Source of the DNA: Cheilinus undulatus
Lineage: Eukaryota > Chordata > Actinopteri > Labriformes > Labridae
Reading direction: 5' to 3'
Assembly: GCF_018320785.1 (NCBI RefSeq)
Contig: NC_054865.1
Span: 44,848,898 to 44,912,897, forward strand
Length of the DNA stretch: 64,000 bases
Every line of letters begins with the position of its first letter. The first letter of the stretch is position 1. Below, piece by piece: positions 26,601 to 41,600 of this stretch. The translations under genes and the position numbers were made by a program. The notes below the pieces were generated by a model, which ran no database searches, was not told the DNA's origin, and worked only from the letters and a program-made list of their open reading frames with translations.

Positions 26601-29600
26601 GTAGCACAGAACTCCTGCACATAGTTTGACTTGCAAATATATATTTTTTGCAAACATGTCAATGTTTGATCTCCATTATAATTGTAATTGACTGTGAAAA
26701 TCATGATTTAGAAATATTATGTTTTGGCAAAAACTATCCAAGGAATAAAAAAGTCAGATCATGTACCCCTGTTGGCTGTTCCATAAGAATATGCTTAATG
26801 TTTGATGCATTTCTGACAGTTGTTGCACAATAAGTATTGCCTTCAGTCAGTTAATCCTCCATGGCTGTAGGATATATATATATGACCAAAATCACAAACT
26901 TCTACAGTAGATAGGTTGTTTTGCTGATGAGTCTTTTGTTGCATGCATCACTTGTAGAAACTGGTAGAAATTACTGGGACTTAAACTTTGTACTATAGGG
27001 ATAGCTCTGTCAGATCTGTTACATATCAACATTTGATTGCATACATGGTGACGCTGAGCTAAACAGCATTGGCTGCAAGAACACACAAGATCTGTTCTTT
27101 CTTAATCTGTTTATTTTTCCCTCATCTTTTCTTGTGTAGCTCATGAGGAGGTATGTACCACCAGTGAGGGGAACATGTACCGTGTAGGAGACAAGTGGGA
27201 CAAACGCCATGATGTCATGGGTCACATGATGGAGTGCACATGTCTGGGAAACGGTAGAGGAGAGTGGAACTGTGTCGCTCACTCACAGCTGCGAGGTCAG
27301 AGGGTTAACTCTCTACTATCAAGTGGTCATTATTTAAAATCTTAGTCTGGAGAAATAAGTTAACTCTTCTTATTTTTTATTCCCTCAGATCAGTGTATTG
27401 TTGATGGCTACACCTATGAGGTCAACCAGGAGTTCTCCAAGCGTCACAGCGAAGGCTACCTGATGAACTGTACCTGCTATGGACAGGGACGCGGACGCTG
27501 GAAGTGTGATGCTATTGGTGAGGTCACAGCTCATTAAATCAGTTTTAAGACAATGAATTACAACGTCATTATCATCCTTTCATTTCTTTTTTTTGTTTTC
27601 CACATCAGATCAGTGTCAGGAGCCTCAAACTAGGGCCTTCTATCAGATCGGAGAGGCATGGGACAAAGTCATCCACAGAGCCCACTATCGCTGTTATTGC
27701 TACGGCAACGGCATTGGAGAGATGAGATGTGAACCTCACCAGACTCACCCAGGTAAATAAAAAGAACAAACAAACCAAAAACTTTCTAACATATTTGATT
27801 TAAGATGAAGTGTTTTGCCTTTTTTTCTGCAGAAATGCAGCCATTAACTACCTAGTTCAACTAATTAGGTGGATCACACACCAAAAAAAAAGATTTCTAG
27901 TCAACAAGAAGTCAACTATTTGTGCCATATTGATTCAGCTTGCATAAATACTGTAAGTTAGCCAAATCAAAGTTTGATTTTGTTCTTATATTTGAAACAT
28001 TTTAAACTTTTAAATTAGACATCCCTGTGGCTGCAGGGAGGCTTAACTAAAGTCTGATTAAAGGGACAATAAAACTTCTGATTAATCATTATTAAAGAGA
28101 TTAATTCACTAATTATTCATTTTGATGGATTGCAATTAATGCATTAATGCTGGCAGCTTAAATGAATATATTACACTTCATAAACTATAATCCTCAACTT
28201 AGAGAGTTTACATTTAATCCCTATCATTGGTTTATTGTAGAGGATGCTGTTGTAAAATTCAGACTTTTATAGCTTGAATATTAGAGTTTATTTAGTGAAG
28301 ACATTGATAAAATCATCAGCCTTCACTAGGCTTTTAATGTGAAAATACACTGATTTTTTTAATGTTATTTAGAAAGTCTCAGTCCTTTCCTGACTTCCCC
28401 TGCAGCCAGACAGCTGTTAGAGCTTACTGTGTGTTTGCTGAACTTATGCAACCTCCCCTCACTATTTACCCTCCTACTGTCACCCACCTTTAACCTCCCA
28501 TCACACGTCACTGAAATGAAAGTTTACTCGCCGTGTTAGTGGAAGGATTAAGGGTTTTTTTCCTCAGCTTTGAAGTCTGGCAAACGGAGATGTGTCAGCC
28601 AAAAACATCACCCCTGCCCTCCCCTTTGCATCTTTGTAGGTGAAGAGGTTTTTCCTCCCTCACTGTCCTGCTGAGGGGAAAGGGATGCTGGGATAAGCTT
28701 GGGGGGGGGGGGATAGCTTTGAACAAACATGTCGCTCTAGTTGGGTAAAAGTTGCTTAATGTGATACTTTGTACTTCAATCAAACATTGACCTAAAAGGC
28801 TGCAGTTGCAACATGTCAGTGTGTGCACAGCAGAGAGGGAGTGAAAATATAGGTGATGTGTGTGTTTTAAGGAGAACAGAGGCTAGATACACTGCGATGA
28901 AAATAGTACTCCGGTGTCATGCCAAACTGTAAGATGTCACAGGGTGTTTGAGCTGGTTTAGCATCGTCTGGTGGTTTTGTTCTGTCCTAAAAAATGATGA
29001 ATCTGTCTGACAGAGTTTCAGCGTGAAGTAGCCAGCTCTCACCCACGCTCTATAAAAGTAACACTGCGATATTATCAAACGTTGATAATGTTAGAGTCTT
29101 TTCTTTGCAAGTAGCATCTTTGTGTTTTATGTACTCTCCTCTGATGCCTTTCCTCCACCTGTCTGTCCTCAGATGGCTACAGGCCCGTCCAGGTGATCAT
29201 CACAGAGGCCGGGAAGCAGCCAGACTCCCACCCCATTCAGTGGAACGCCCCCTCGTCTGTGCACATCACCCAGTACCTCCTCAAATGGAGAATCGTGAGT
29301 CACTCTTTCAGTCAGAAACTATCGATTGTGTTCCGTTCCCCCCTTAAATCCGGGTTTTAATATTTGCAGACTGGTAGCAAACAGCCTAAATGAGGTCAGG
29401 AGCTTTTTTATGTTTACTGGAGTTTGAGCATGAACAAACATGATGATTAGAAGGTACATAGACTCTCCTTTATGGTCTGCACATACTTAAAGACTTTTTA
29501 GTAGATTCCAATGAAAATATCCCTCTAAGTGTGATTTTTTTTTACTCTCACACATCCTTTCTCTTTGAAGCCCTTAAGGCTGGACAAGCAGGAAGAAATA

Positions 29601-32600
29601 TTTCTAAAATGTAAGTAGAGTCTAACAGATTTTCTCTGAAGGGGTTTGTATATTTTGGACAGTCAAGGCTCTCCTGCTGAGAAAGTTTGTAGTTTTCCTA
29701 CAGAGAGAAAAGCCAGACTTAGTACCTCTAAAGCAGGATGTGTAAAAGTTAAAAGTTGAGGTGAGAAGTCCTTGATTTTCCAGATGAACAAATGATTCCA
29801 GTAGTTAAATATATGAAATATGTCAACTTCCTAAGACAGACATATGGAAACCTGCTTTTTACACACATGGGGATATTTAAGAGTATCAAAAAAAATGTGA
29901 AATGAGCCAGCTCAGTCCTTAGTTGGTGGCCCTCTAAAAACACAAAATCTGATCGTCTACAGAGGAGCAGGGCAGGGTCAAAAGGAGCTTATGTTAAGGC
30001 AGTCTGGCTGCAGACTGTACAGTGTGTTTCCAGTTTAATTTTTCTTAAATTAACTAGACAAATTCAGTTCCATTCATGAAATTGTCACATTGCAAACATC
30101 ACAGACTAGAAAACATTTCCTAAATTAAACAGAGAAAAGGGTTAGCGGTCTAACCTATGGATGATTATGTATTGACTAACATAGCTAACATAGCTACACT
30201 AGCTACGTAGTTAATGTCTTTTATAATTTAAAGGTCACATATTATGCAGAATACACTTTTTCAGGCTTTTTTTTAGCAAAAATACACGTGCCCCAGGCCT
30301 GTCCACAATCCTTCAAGAATCAGAAACCCCCCCCCCCCCTTCTCCACCTTCCAGAAAGTGTGCTGAAAAAAGGCATTCTCAGATTTTCCCCCAATGATGT
30401 CATGAGGGGAGTTAGCCCCACCCCCAGGTTTGGCCTACCCCGCTTGGAAGAAAGTTCTGCCCTCCTCTCCTGATCCTCTTCTCAGCTGAGGATCAGGAGA
30501 ACCAAATCCACTAAGCAGCATCCATTTCCTGAGCAGGGTGTGGTCAGGGGCAGAGTCAGAAAGCTCATTAACATTTAAAGCTACAGACACAGAAACAGCT
30601 CACTCTGAGCAGGGCTAAAACAGACGGGTTTTTTAGACATACAAAAATCCAATACTGGAGTGTTATTTTTCAGCAACAAATTTCATAGGCATGTTTTGGG
30701 GACCTCTGAGGCCAATATGAACTAGTCTTAAAGGAGTAAAATAGGGTAGGGTGACCTTTATAATAAAGAATTAAAAATAATAAAATAAATGTACACACAA
30801 CACACTAACTTTTTCTCTCTTCTACCCCTCCTGTAGAAAAACAGCAGCGGACCCTGGAAGGAGGCCACCATCCCCGGACACCTCAACTCCTACACCATCA
30901 GCGGGCTCCGCCCAGGCGTCACCTACGAGGGTCAGCTGATCAGCATCCTACGCTACGGACGCCGTGAGATCACACGCTTTGATTTCACCACCACCCATGG
31001 CTCCTGTGAGTAGACCTGAAAAGAAACGTGCTGTGAAGTGAGCAGGTGTCAAGAAAAATTCACATAAACCATCCGTCTCTTCTCTGTGAAGTGGAAACAT
31101 CAGAAGGGGAGACGACTGCGCCTCCTCCCGTGGTGGACACCTCTGAGTCTGTGACAGAAATCACCTCAAATAGCTTTGTTGTGTCGTGGACGTCGGCCTC
31201 TGCTACTATCTCCGGCTTCAGGGTGGAGTATGAACTCAGTGAGGAGGGAGCTAAGCCTAAAGTGCTGGGTAAGAGCCTTGCATTGTCATTTAAACCTCCA
31301 TAATGCCAGCATGAAGGTACATTTAAATCACTGTATGTATTGATATCTGGAGTTGCTTTGCAGTTGAGTTATTCACTAGTTAAATCAAGTGAGGAGAGTA
31401 CTCTCTAAGTTTAAATAAATTCTTTACATGTATTTTTTGGCACATGAAATAATGATTTTTCTGGATTTAACTTTATTATTTTTAAATAACCAACCAGTTC
31501 TGTCTTTTGGGGGCAAATTCTGTTAAATAGGGAAATTAACATCCCAGTGTATCGATGCAAAAATCTTTAAAATTCCAACATTTACAAACTTAAGGTGAAT
31601 TTTAGGATGGGTCTGTATCAGGGAACAAGTTTTGGTGTTTATTTTGAATCTAAGCCACCCAGAAAGATTTAAAAACGTGGGTTTTAAGACATAAACAGTG
31701 ACTTCAAGTCGTGCAATATAATAAACTTAAAGTAAATCACTGTTTTGTGTATAAAGTGTTGGATGAAATCTGAGCATTATCACCAATTTGGATGCTGAAG
31801 CCATCTTTTGAAGCCAATCTGTGGTGGTCACCAAAATGAAAATGCTTTCTCAAACTAATATTAAGTCAACTTTGCAAAAGACAAGTAGAGGAGTTTAAAG
31901 CAGCAGCTTAATAATATTTACCTCACATGTAGTGTGCACCCATCAAGACGTAAAATATTCCAATCACCACCAAGCTGACTTAGTTTGTCATTATTGGAGG
32001 CTGTCACTTGGTTTGAACTCTTTTTGCTGTTTTCTCCAGATCTTCCTCGTACAGCCAGCTCCGTCACCATCTCTGACCTTCTACCTGGACGCAGATACAA
32101 CGTCAACGTCTACGAACTCCCAGATCAAGGACAACCAAACCTCATTCTGAGCACCTCCCAGACCACAGGTGAGAGATTGCCTCTCCTGTCCTTTGTCCCG
32201 TCAACACACTCAGGATTATCCACATTTTGTCCACTGAATAAATGAATCTTTTTTCCTCTCCTCAGCTCCCGACAGTCCTGCTCGTCATGCAGTTGATGAG
32301 GTGGGCGAGACTTCCATCAGGATCAGCTGGGCCAGGCCTCAGGCTCCTATCACTGGTCAGAAATCATTTTTATATTATATATAGTGATTAAAGGTTGGTT
32401 AAATTTGTTGTAAATACAGAGATCCATATTATCATGTGTGTCCCTTAGGTTACCGTGTTGTGTACACACCATCCGTGGAAGGCAGCAGCACCGAGCTGAC
32501 CCTGCCAGACGCAGTGACATCAGTGAACCTGGTCGACCTCCACCCTGGAGTCCTTTACAACATCAGCATCTATGCTGTGGAGGAGGACCGGGAGAGCGAG

Positions 32601-35600
32601 CCTGTGTTTGTACAAGTCAACACTGCAGGATCTCGCCTGCCAGGTATGAATTTATGGATAGATACATACATAAAGGCTAACATTATGCAACCTGCTCTGC
32701 ACATGATGTAATTTAATACACCATAACCCAATCCTAATGGGAAATCAAAGTATGATTTTTTTCCTGAAAATGGTTGGTTATCTTTTTCAGACAAGCTTCA
32801 GTCTTTCGATAGACAAAACATGTACGCTTTCACTCCCAGCTCAAGTTTCCTTTCTGGGCCAGAGAGCTTTAGGAGATTTGTTTGGTGTTTGGAGGCTGTC
32901 CAAACATTAATTTGTCAAAATGCACTTTTACAGAAAGCTACACCAGCCTAGTGTTTTTCAGAGGAATCTTATCTTCTTTTAAGTTTTTGGCCTGTGAATG
33001 AACTCAGACATGTGTTTATATGTAGTTCAAACAGTCAAAAAGCAAGCTTATACAAATGTCCAGCCCAGGGAAATTTAATAAAACCTTAAGTTTATCTTGA
33101 ATTTGATTATTAAATCTGACTCCAACTCCTGGAGCTGAAACAAACACAATCTGCTGCTCTTTTTCATGATAATAATAATAATAGTGGCCTTTATTTTCTA
33201 AACACTTCTCAAAGTCAAAGTGCTCCAAAGTGTTTTACTAGGGCAGAAACAAAACAGACAGGTCATAAAATCATACCGTAATGGAAAAAATAAGTGAGAA
33301 CAAACATTTTAGAATGAGCAGAAATCAAAAGACTTCAAGGAGATGTGAAATTATTTTAAAAGAATTTTAAAAAGTAATTTTTTTTTAAAGCCATTTCTTG
33401 TTTTGTTTATTTTTTTTCAATATTCTGCATTGTTGTTGATTTCTGGTGGTTTTTAAGAAAGTACATAAAACAGTGTTTAAGATTAATTATTTAAGATTCA
33501 ATATCATGAAAAATATTAATATAAATTTAAATATTATTCTTTCCTGCAGGATTTTAAATGATACCAATACAGATACAGTCATGTGCATATGTTTTAAGTA
33601 TGTAGGGCTCCACAGATGTATCAAGGGGCCTGATGTGCAACCCAGGACTGGAAGGGATGGGGGCAGAGTGTTGCTCCATAGCCAAGGTCAAGCTCAATGG
33701 CAGCTCTTTTGTCTGGGCTTTTTTCACCCCTGGAGACCGCTGGTGGTTTTTTAGGCCCTTGGGACATACACAGCTTGATGCAGGGCTAGTGGTAACCCTA
33801 CTACTGGATTACCTTAGGCCATGCTTACCACCACACCCACCCCTTATTCCACCCTAAAGGTGTGGACTTTGTTATTTTTGTTTCAACAGATTATTTTACC
33901 ATGCCCTTGGTAATATGCAAGCACATCCAGAGCACGTCTGAGGTTGTGATGAATAAGCACGACCTAGAGCTCCCTGAGTGTTCTGTGGGTGGTTCAGGGG
34001 CCAAAAAAACCACTGGTCTCCCAGCGTAACATCAGGGATGAAAAAGTCCAGGCATCAGAAATGCTGTTGAATTCGACCTTGGCTACTGAGCGACAGACTT
34101 GTGTGTTGGCATGCGTCAAGCTTGACTCTGGCCACCTGTCTCCCTCTTGCCAGCCCAGGGTTGTGGAACATTAAGCGCTGTGATGAATCCTGCCACCCTA
34201 CATGCTCAAAACTTGTGCATATGACTATTTCTGTATCGGTATCTGTTAAAATCTTGTGGGTGTAAAAACCTGCTCTTTTGTTGGGCTGTATGACACCCCT
34301 GGTATAAACATTAATATTATACAATTCAGCATGATGTTTAAGTACATGGTGTGCCTCTTCTGAAGCAGCTTGGAAAAAAGATCAGCCCTTCATTGTGTGG
34401 CAGAAACATACAAGACAAGTAAGCATGGCATGGACTGTACATTTGCACAGTTTAAGTTATAATATTTAGCCTATAATATTAGGCTATAATATTTGGTGTT
34501 TGCCTTTACCTTATCCAAAGTTTTTGTTGAGAGCATGTTGATCCTCTAGTAAAAAGCCAAAGGCTACCGTTAGTCTTTTTAGTAAACCTAAATTTTCTTG
34601 TCCACAGAGGAGGTCCCAGCACCCACAGACCTGCAGTTCTATGAGGTCACCGATGTAAAGATCACAATCACCTGGACCGGCCCTCCCAGTGAGGTGACAG
34701 GTTATAGGGTAACCTACTCCCCTGTTGGTCCCGATGGCAGAGAGATCAGACCCCTTCCACTGCCAGTCTCACGCAACGCTTACGCCGATGTCACCCACCT
34801 GCAGCCAGGAACACAGTACCGCTTCTACATCTACGCCATCAACGGTGGAGTGGAGAGCGAGCCACTGGTGGGAGAAAAGTCAACCAGTAAGTGTCCAAGG
34901 ACTCAGAATAAAGATATTACAACAATATCTTGATTTTTCCTTACATGTGATTTTATAATCACCTTTCCAGAACCGGATTCACCCATCAATCTGCGTTTCA
35001 CCGACCTTGGCCCTGACAGTGCATTGGCTATCTGGGAAGCTCCTCGTGCCATCGTCATTGGCTACCGTCTCTACCTGAGCATTGGGGGAAGCAGCCCTGT
35101 TGAGAAGAGGATCCCGGGCAAGGTCACCCAGTTCCCTCTGAGGAATTTACGTCCAGACACCCAGTACACCGCCACGCTCCACTCTGAGCTGAACAATGAG
35201 CTCAGCGAGGGCATCACTACCTACTTCAGCACCAGTCAGTATTAAAATGAATACAATATAAGCAGAAAGCAATATAAATAATGGCCACAAGCTGATATAT
35301 TTGTCCCTTTTTTGTCTTCCTCTCAGCCCCAGAGATGGGAAATGCTCCTCCTTTCAGCACTGAGGTCACTGATACCTCCATCATCATCACCTGGATACCG
35401 GTCCGCAGATTCAGCTACAAGGTACACACCTGCTTTGTCCTGTAGTGAAACAACTATTGGAAATAACACAAAATTACTTTTATCAATGTTTTTGTAGTTT
35501 TCCTACAATATCAGTGGGATAATTTAGCATGCACGTTTTGTAAAGATTGTTTTGAGGGCATTTCAGTGCCTTTATTGAGAGAGAAGAAAAGTAGATAAGA

Positions 35601-38600
35601 GTCAAAAATAGGGGTTAAAAAGCAAGGGATGAAAGATGGTAAATGGCCAAGTAGGATACGGACCCAGAGCTGCTGTGTACCCTTTATTGACTTTATCAAT
35701 CAATCATGTTTTTATATCTTTGTTACCTGAAAAATAACGTCTTCAGTGTCAAAGTGAAAACAGATTTCTACAAAGTAATGTCAATTGAATATAAATATGT
35801 AATGTAAAATAAGTGACTGCATAAATATTCACCTCCTTTAAGTCAGTTTCTAGAAGTTTGCACCTTTGGTTGCAACCACAGCACTGAGTCTGTGTGGACA
35901 GGTCTCAATCAGGCTTGCACATCTGGATACTGCAATTTTACTCTGTACAAAACTGATCAACCTCTGTAAGGTAGCCTATGAGATCAGGCGTGGACAGCCA
36001 TTTTCAAGTCCAGCCACAAATTCTCTATTGGATTGAGGTCTGGGCTTTGACTTGGCCACTCCAGAATATTCCCTTTATTGTCATTAAACCATTTCTATGT
36101 AGCTTTGGCTGAATGTTTCAGGTTATTGTCTTTCTGGACAATAAATCTTCTCCCAAGCTGTAGTTCTCTTGCAGACTGATTGAAATTGCTCTCCAGGGTT
36201 TTCCTATATTTTGCATTTCATTTAACCCTCTACCTTTACAAGGCTTCCAGGACTGACTGCCAAGAAACATCCCTACAGCATGATGCTGCCACCACTTCCA
36301 CTTCACAGTTTGGATGGTGTGTTTGTGGTGATGTGCAGTGTTTTGTGCCTGCCAAAAATTGTGTCTTGTGACGGCCAAAAAGCTTCATTTTGGTCTCATT
36401 AGACCAAAGAACTTTCTTCCACTTGACCATGGAGTCTCCCACATGCCTTTTGGCAAACTTTGAGTTTTCCTCAATAGTGGCTTTCTGTTTGCCACTCTCC
36501 CATAAAGCTTTGACTGGTGAAGAACTTGGGCAACAGCTGTATGCAGAGTCTCTCCCATCTCAGCTGCTGAAGCTTATAACTCCTTTGGAGTAGTCGTAGG
36601 TGTCTTTGTGGCCTTTCTGACTAGTCTCCTTCTTGCACAGTCACTGAGTTTGTGAGGATGGCCTGATCTAGGCAGATTTACATATGGGCCACATCTCTTT
36701 CGCTTCTTGATTATGCATATAACTGAACTCTGGGGGATGTTCAGTGCCTTGGAATTTTTTTCAAAACCATTCCCTGACTTATACTTTCAATAACTTTTTC
36801 TCTGAGTTGCTTGGAGTGTTCCTTTGTCTTCATGGAGTAATGGTAGCCAGGAATACCGATTAACCAATGACTGGACTTTCCAGACACAGGTGTCTTCATA
36901 CTACCATCACAGGGGACACATTCACTGCACTCAGGTGACCCCCATTGCAATTGTGTTAATACTAGCACCAATTGGCTAGACCTCTGTTGAATTAGGTCAG
37001 TCACTTAAAAGGGGGTAACTCACTTATTTTAAATTACATTTTTTTTAATTGACATGATTTGTTTTGTTAACACTTTGACATTAAAGAGGTTTTTATAACT
37101 TTTTTTCAAAAAATCTAAATTATATTGACAATGGCTGATTAATAAATTCAATAAAAGGGTAAAACATCCAAGGGGGTGAACATTTTTTAAAAGCACTCTA
37201 CATCAAGTTTTCATCTGAAAATTTACTGACACTGCCCATGTATCTGATATCTGCTTGTTTGCCTCCTTTTCCGCAGCTGTCTGTTCTCCCCAGTCAGGAG
37301 GGCGAGACTCCCAGAGAAGCGACCTCTGACACTGGACGTATTTTTATTCCCGATCTGATCCCTGGGACTCAGTACACTTACAGTGTTCAGCCCATCATCA
37401 ATGGACGTACCAGAGGACAACCTGTCACCCGCAAAGTTTTCACTTGTATGTATCTAATTCTGGTTTACACGGTTAAGGACAGCCAGCTCAAAAGCCCCTT
37501 GTAAAATTCAACCGATCAGCTGATTGATTCAGTTCTGCTGTAGGCTCACATCGCTCTGTTCTAGTTATTTTGCTTGAGTTTGAGAAAGAAGTTCCTGCTG
37601 CATCAAATCAAGTTTCTCACACTGGAGTAATGGCTTACTTTGTTCCCTTTCCAGCTCTTTCTCCTCCCACTGACCTCAGAGTCGAGTCCAGCCCCAACAC
37701 AGGAGATCTGACTGTTCACTGGGTCGCCTCCAAAACACCAGGTAAATATTGACTCTGCTCCCCATGCACTGTCAGCACAGTGAGTCACACCAAGTCTAGA
37801 CCTTGGCCTGTTTTTTTTCACCAGGACAAATATCTGTTCCTGGCATCTCCTTTTCATCACTATTAGTGACTCAGAAATTGCAACAAAAACTAGTGATACT
37901 ATGTTCTGTTTGCTCAATATTTGCCATGCTTTCCCACCATCTGCAGGCACCACGGGCTACAGAGTGACGAGCACGCCAGTCAACGACCAGCGAGGAAACT
38001 CTCTGGAAGAGCTGGTCAGAGCCGATCAAACCTCTATCAGGCTAGAGAGCCTGAACCCTGGTGCCGAGTACAACGTCAGTGTCTTCACCAACAAGGGTCA
38101 TTTAGAGAGTGTTCCTGTGTCCACTATTGTCACACCAGGTAGGAGGCAGAAAGGTAGAAGACATTCAAATGTCTGTTAAAAGGCAACCGATACACAACCG
38201 TACAATTACAGGCTTGGTCTTTCTAGAAGATCTACTTCCTGTCAGTATGTTCATATTTTGTCATTTACTCCTATTCATGCTAGCAATGTTCATGTTTCAT
38301 TATGTCCTTTATAAAATTAGCACAGTAAAAAAGCAACAGAAATGCCTTTAAAACAGCGATTTCTTTAGGCTGCAGCACATGATTTTAGCCACTAGGGGGC
38401 AGATAATTAAAAAAACCTTAAGATAAAAGGGGCAAGGTGAACCGTGCCTGCTAACATGTAGCAGACAACAGAACAACATCAACATCCCACTGGTGATCAA
38501 TATTGGCTTAGTTTCTGTCCTTTTTAGCTCAGTTTTGCTTCCCATGAACTCCATCAGAAACAGTTTGGTCTCAGCATTAGCTTTAGCTAACTTTGACCTC

Positions 38601-41600
38601 ACTTATGAAATGCATTGGGCATTCAGATACCAATTGGTAAATCTTTTTGCTTTCTGTGGAAGCATCTCAATGCACACTTTCATATCTAATAGCTCAGACT
38701 GCATACAGAAGTGACCTGGGATGCCTTTGTCCAGTTTGGATTGGCTGTGGTGCAACACATACTGACACACATTAAAGACTGCCCAGTCAACCGGTTTGAT
38801 CTGCTACATTTCCCTACTAAAAACAAAGCAATGCTTTAGCCATGTCCATCCCGCCTCGCTTGTACTGATGGGAATTTCAGCTCTTTTTAGAGATCCAGAC
38901 TTTTTGGACCACCTCAGCAATAAGAGCCAGTCTTTTGGCTTGCAAACAACTATTCATATGTCACCATTTTGATTGTTATATGTATTTAAAACTATTTCTA
39001 TAAAGGGCAACAGCAAACCATCTTTTGGCTTCTGTTGTTCATAAAAAGAGACAGCTCTTAGAACCGGTGTTTACTCAAATGCCACATTCCAGCCTTATTG
39101 TAACTTTTCATCTTAAATTGTCATTTCAATCTAAACAGCATCCCAGATTACTAGATTACCACCTGGTTGACCGGCGACCAGCTCTGGGTGTACCCTGCCT
39201 CTTGCCCAATGATAGCTGGGATAGGCTCCAGCCCCCCCATGACCCTTGACATGATAAGCGGTATTGAAAATGGATGGATGGACAGTACCCCGAAAGATGA
39301 ATTGCTAATTACTACATAACTGTGTTCATTGAAAGTATGTTTAGGACAAAACAAGGGAGAAAGAAAAGCTGTTATAGATGTGCCACTAGCCTCTTCACGT
39401 TGCTAATTAGCCTCCATTTATTGGTATTACCAGCAACCTCATAACAACATGCAGGGATACCAAGTCACCATGACAGATCAACAGAAATGAGTTATGGGAT
39501 ATTTTCTGCTAAGGATCGACCAAAATTGATTTTCAGGGCCAATATCAGTACCGATTATTAGTATTGCATGTGACCGCTAACCAATATTTTAAACCGATAT
39601 GCCTTTGTTATGACAAACAAAATGTACTTAATGCAGAAGAGTAAATCCTCATGTTAAAAAATTAAGGTGGACTTCAATAGCCTAGCGGTTTAAGGCGGGC
39701 CCCATGTACGTTTAAGTCCAGCCTGCGGCTACATTCCCACTTGTCTCGTTCTATTATCCCTGTTTCCAACTCTATCCACTGTCCTCCTCTATCAATAAAG
39801 TCATAAAAAGCCCAAAATTTGAACTTAAAAAATGAAGTAATATAAACAATTGAGCAATAGCTCTGTCAACATGGAAAACAGCACAGAGCAGCATTGCAGC
39901 AGCAGGAAACAGGAAGTGATGTCACACACTGTGTCAATGCCACCCAGATCTCTCAACTGTGTGACATCAAACCAGTCAGATAGTGTTGTGGACATTAGGT
40001 GAGACTTTAGAGAGTGGAAACAAAAGCAGAGGGGAAAGTGCACCTAAGTAGCACACTTTTGAAGCTGGCAAGCAGGTTCCCATATAAGGTCATCACTGAA
40101 GATGTATTGTGAATGCATGTTGTTTGAATGCCTAAAACAGATTATCTCTGATAATGTATTGTTTGAACAACCCTATATGTGGTTCCGTCATGCAGCCCTT
40201 AAGAAAAAGAAATGTTGTCCACTTTGGTTAAAAATGTCAGTGGGAGTATTTGGATCCAACTCAAAATGGTGTTGAGCTTAAAAAACCAAAATATCGCACT
40301 ACAATAGGCTGAAAGTGCTTGTGAAGCTTTGGAGCTGAGAACAATTTTTCTGCCTTAATGCATCCATACTTACCAACCCCTTCTACTAACACAGGATGTC
40401 TAACTATGCATGAATATCTGTAATTGAGATGGTGATGGTGTTTGTTTTGCAGCATGCTCAAAACAATAGATCAACATCAATGACCTATTTAGTTATAAAA
40501 TAGATTCTGAATGTTTATTGACTGCAATCATTTGTAATAATCTCCATTTAGCATGGCTACTGTTTCTCCCTGGGTTACTTTGGGGAATTGAATGATGTTT
40601 ATTATGTAACCAGTGTAATTGTGGGTGCTTTCATTCTTTCTAATTTTGCCTGCGCTTTGCTGCTGACCTAACCCTTTCAGAAATCCCCAAACCAACTCAC
40701 ATTGACTTTGTCGACATCACTGACACCACCATTGGCCTGCGCTGGATCCCTCTGAACTATGCCACTGTTACTGCTTACCGGATAACAGTAGTGGCCTCTG
40801 GCGAGAGTATCCCAATTTTTCAAGATATGGTGGAGGCCTCTGCTGGTTATTACAAGATTTATGGTTTGGAGCCGGGCGTGGACTATGACATCAGTATCGT
40901 CACTGTTACAGAGGAGAGGGAAAGCGAACCGACCACACACACAAAGCAAACACATGCTGGTGATTTCACTCTCACACTCGGTGGAAATATGGGCCTGGGT
41001 TTTGTTCTGAGAGAATTACTGAAAGCAGTACAACATTAATTATCATCTCTTTATGCCACTGTAAATATGCTTTTTGTTAAGCATTTGGTTTCTCTTCTTT
41101 CTATAGCAATCCCAGCTCCAACCAACCTACAGTTTAGCGGGGTGGGCCCTGACCACATAAGGGTGACTTGGACAGTCCCCAATGTTGCCACGCCAACTGA
41201 CATCTCCCGCTTTGTCATCCGTTACCACCCTGTCGCCACTGATGATGACACCAGGGAGGTTAATGTTGGCGGAGCCACCAACACATTCCTGCTGCAGAGT
41301 GAGAAAACAGATATATCTATTTAAATGTTTTCATAAAGAAGGCTGTAAAGTCCAAAATGAGGGATTTTTGTTCATTGCCTCAATGACGACATTCTTACTG
41401 TTATCCTTTTTTTTCTCCATATAGACCTGCTGCCCAACACTGAGTACAGCATCAGTGTTGTGTGTGTGTACGGTGAACGAGAAAGTCAACCAGCCACAGG
41501 AACTCAGAGGACGAGTGAGTATCCTTCTGTTTACTAAAGTGGTTAGCAGAGTTGGAAATTAACACCTGCCACCAGCCAAATGCCGGTACTTTGATTAGTG

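Larger units (their letters stand above)
38139..40680 (+). other. fn1 intron 24, upstream of EDB
   Basis: A 2.5-kb intron holding a SINE tail (39160-39290), a short SINE (39667-39815) and a possible hAT-type repeat ('gagacagctcttagaaccgg' near 39048). TGCATG, the known EDB/Rbfox-type splicing motif, occurs at 39565, 40114 and 40407. The region directly before EDB is repeat-free. Confidence 0.6.
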
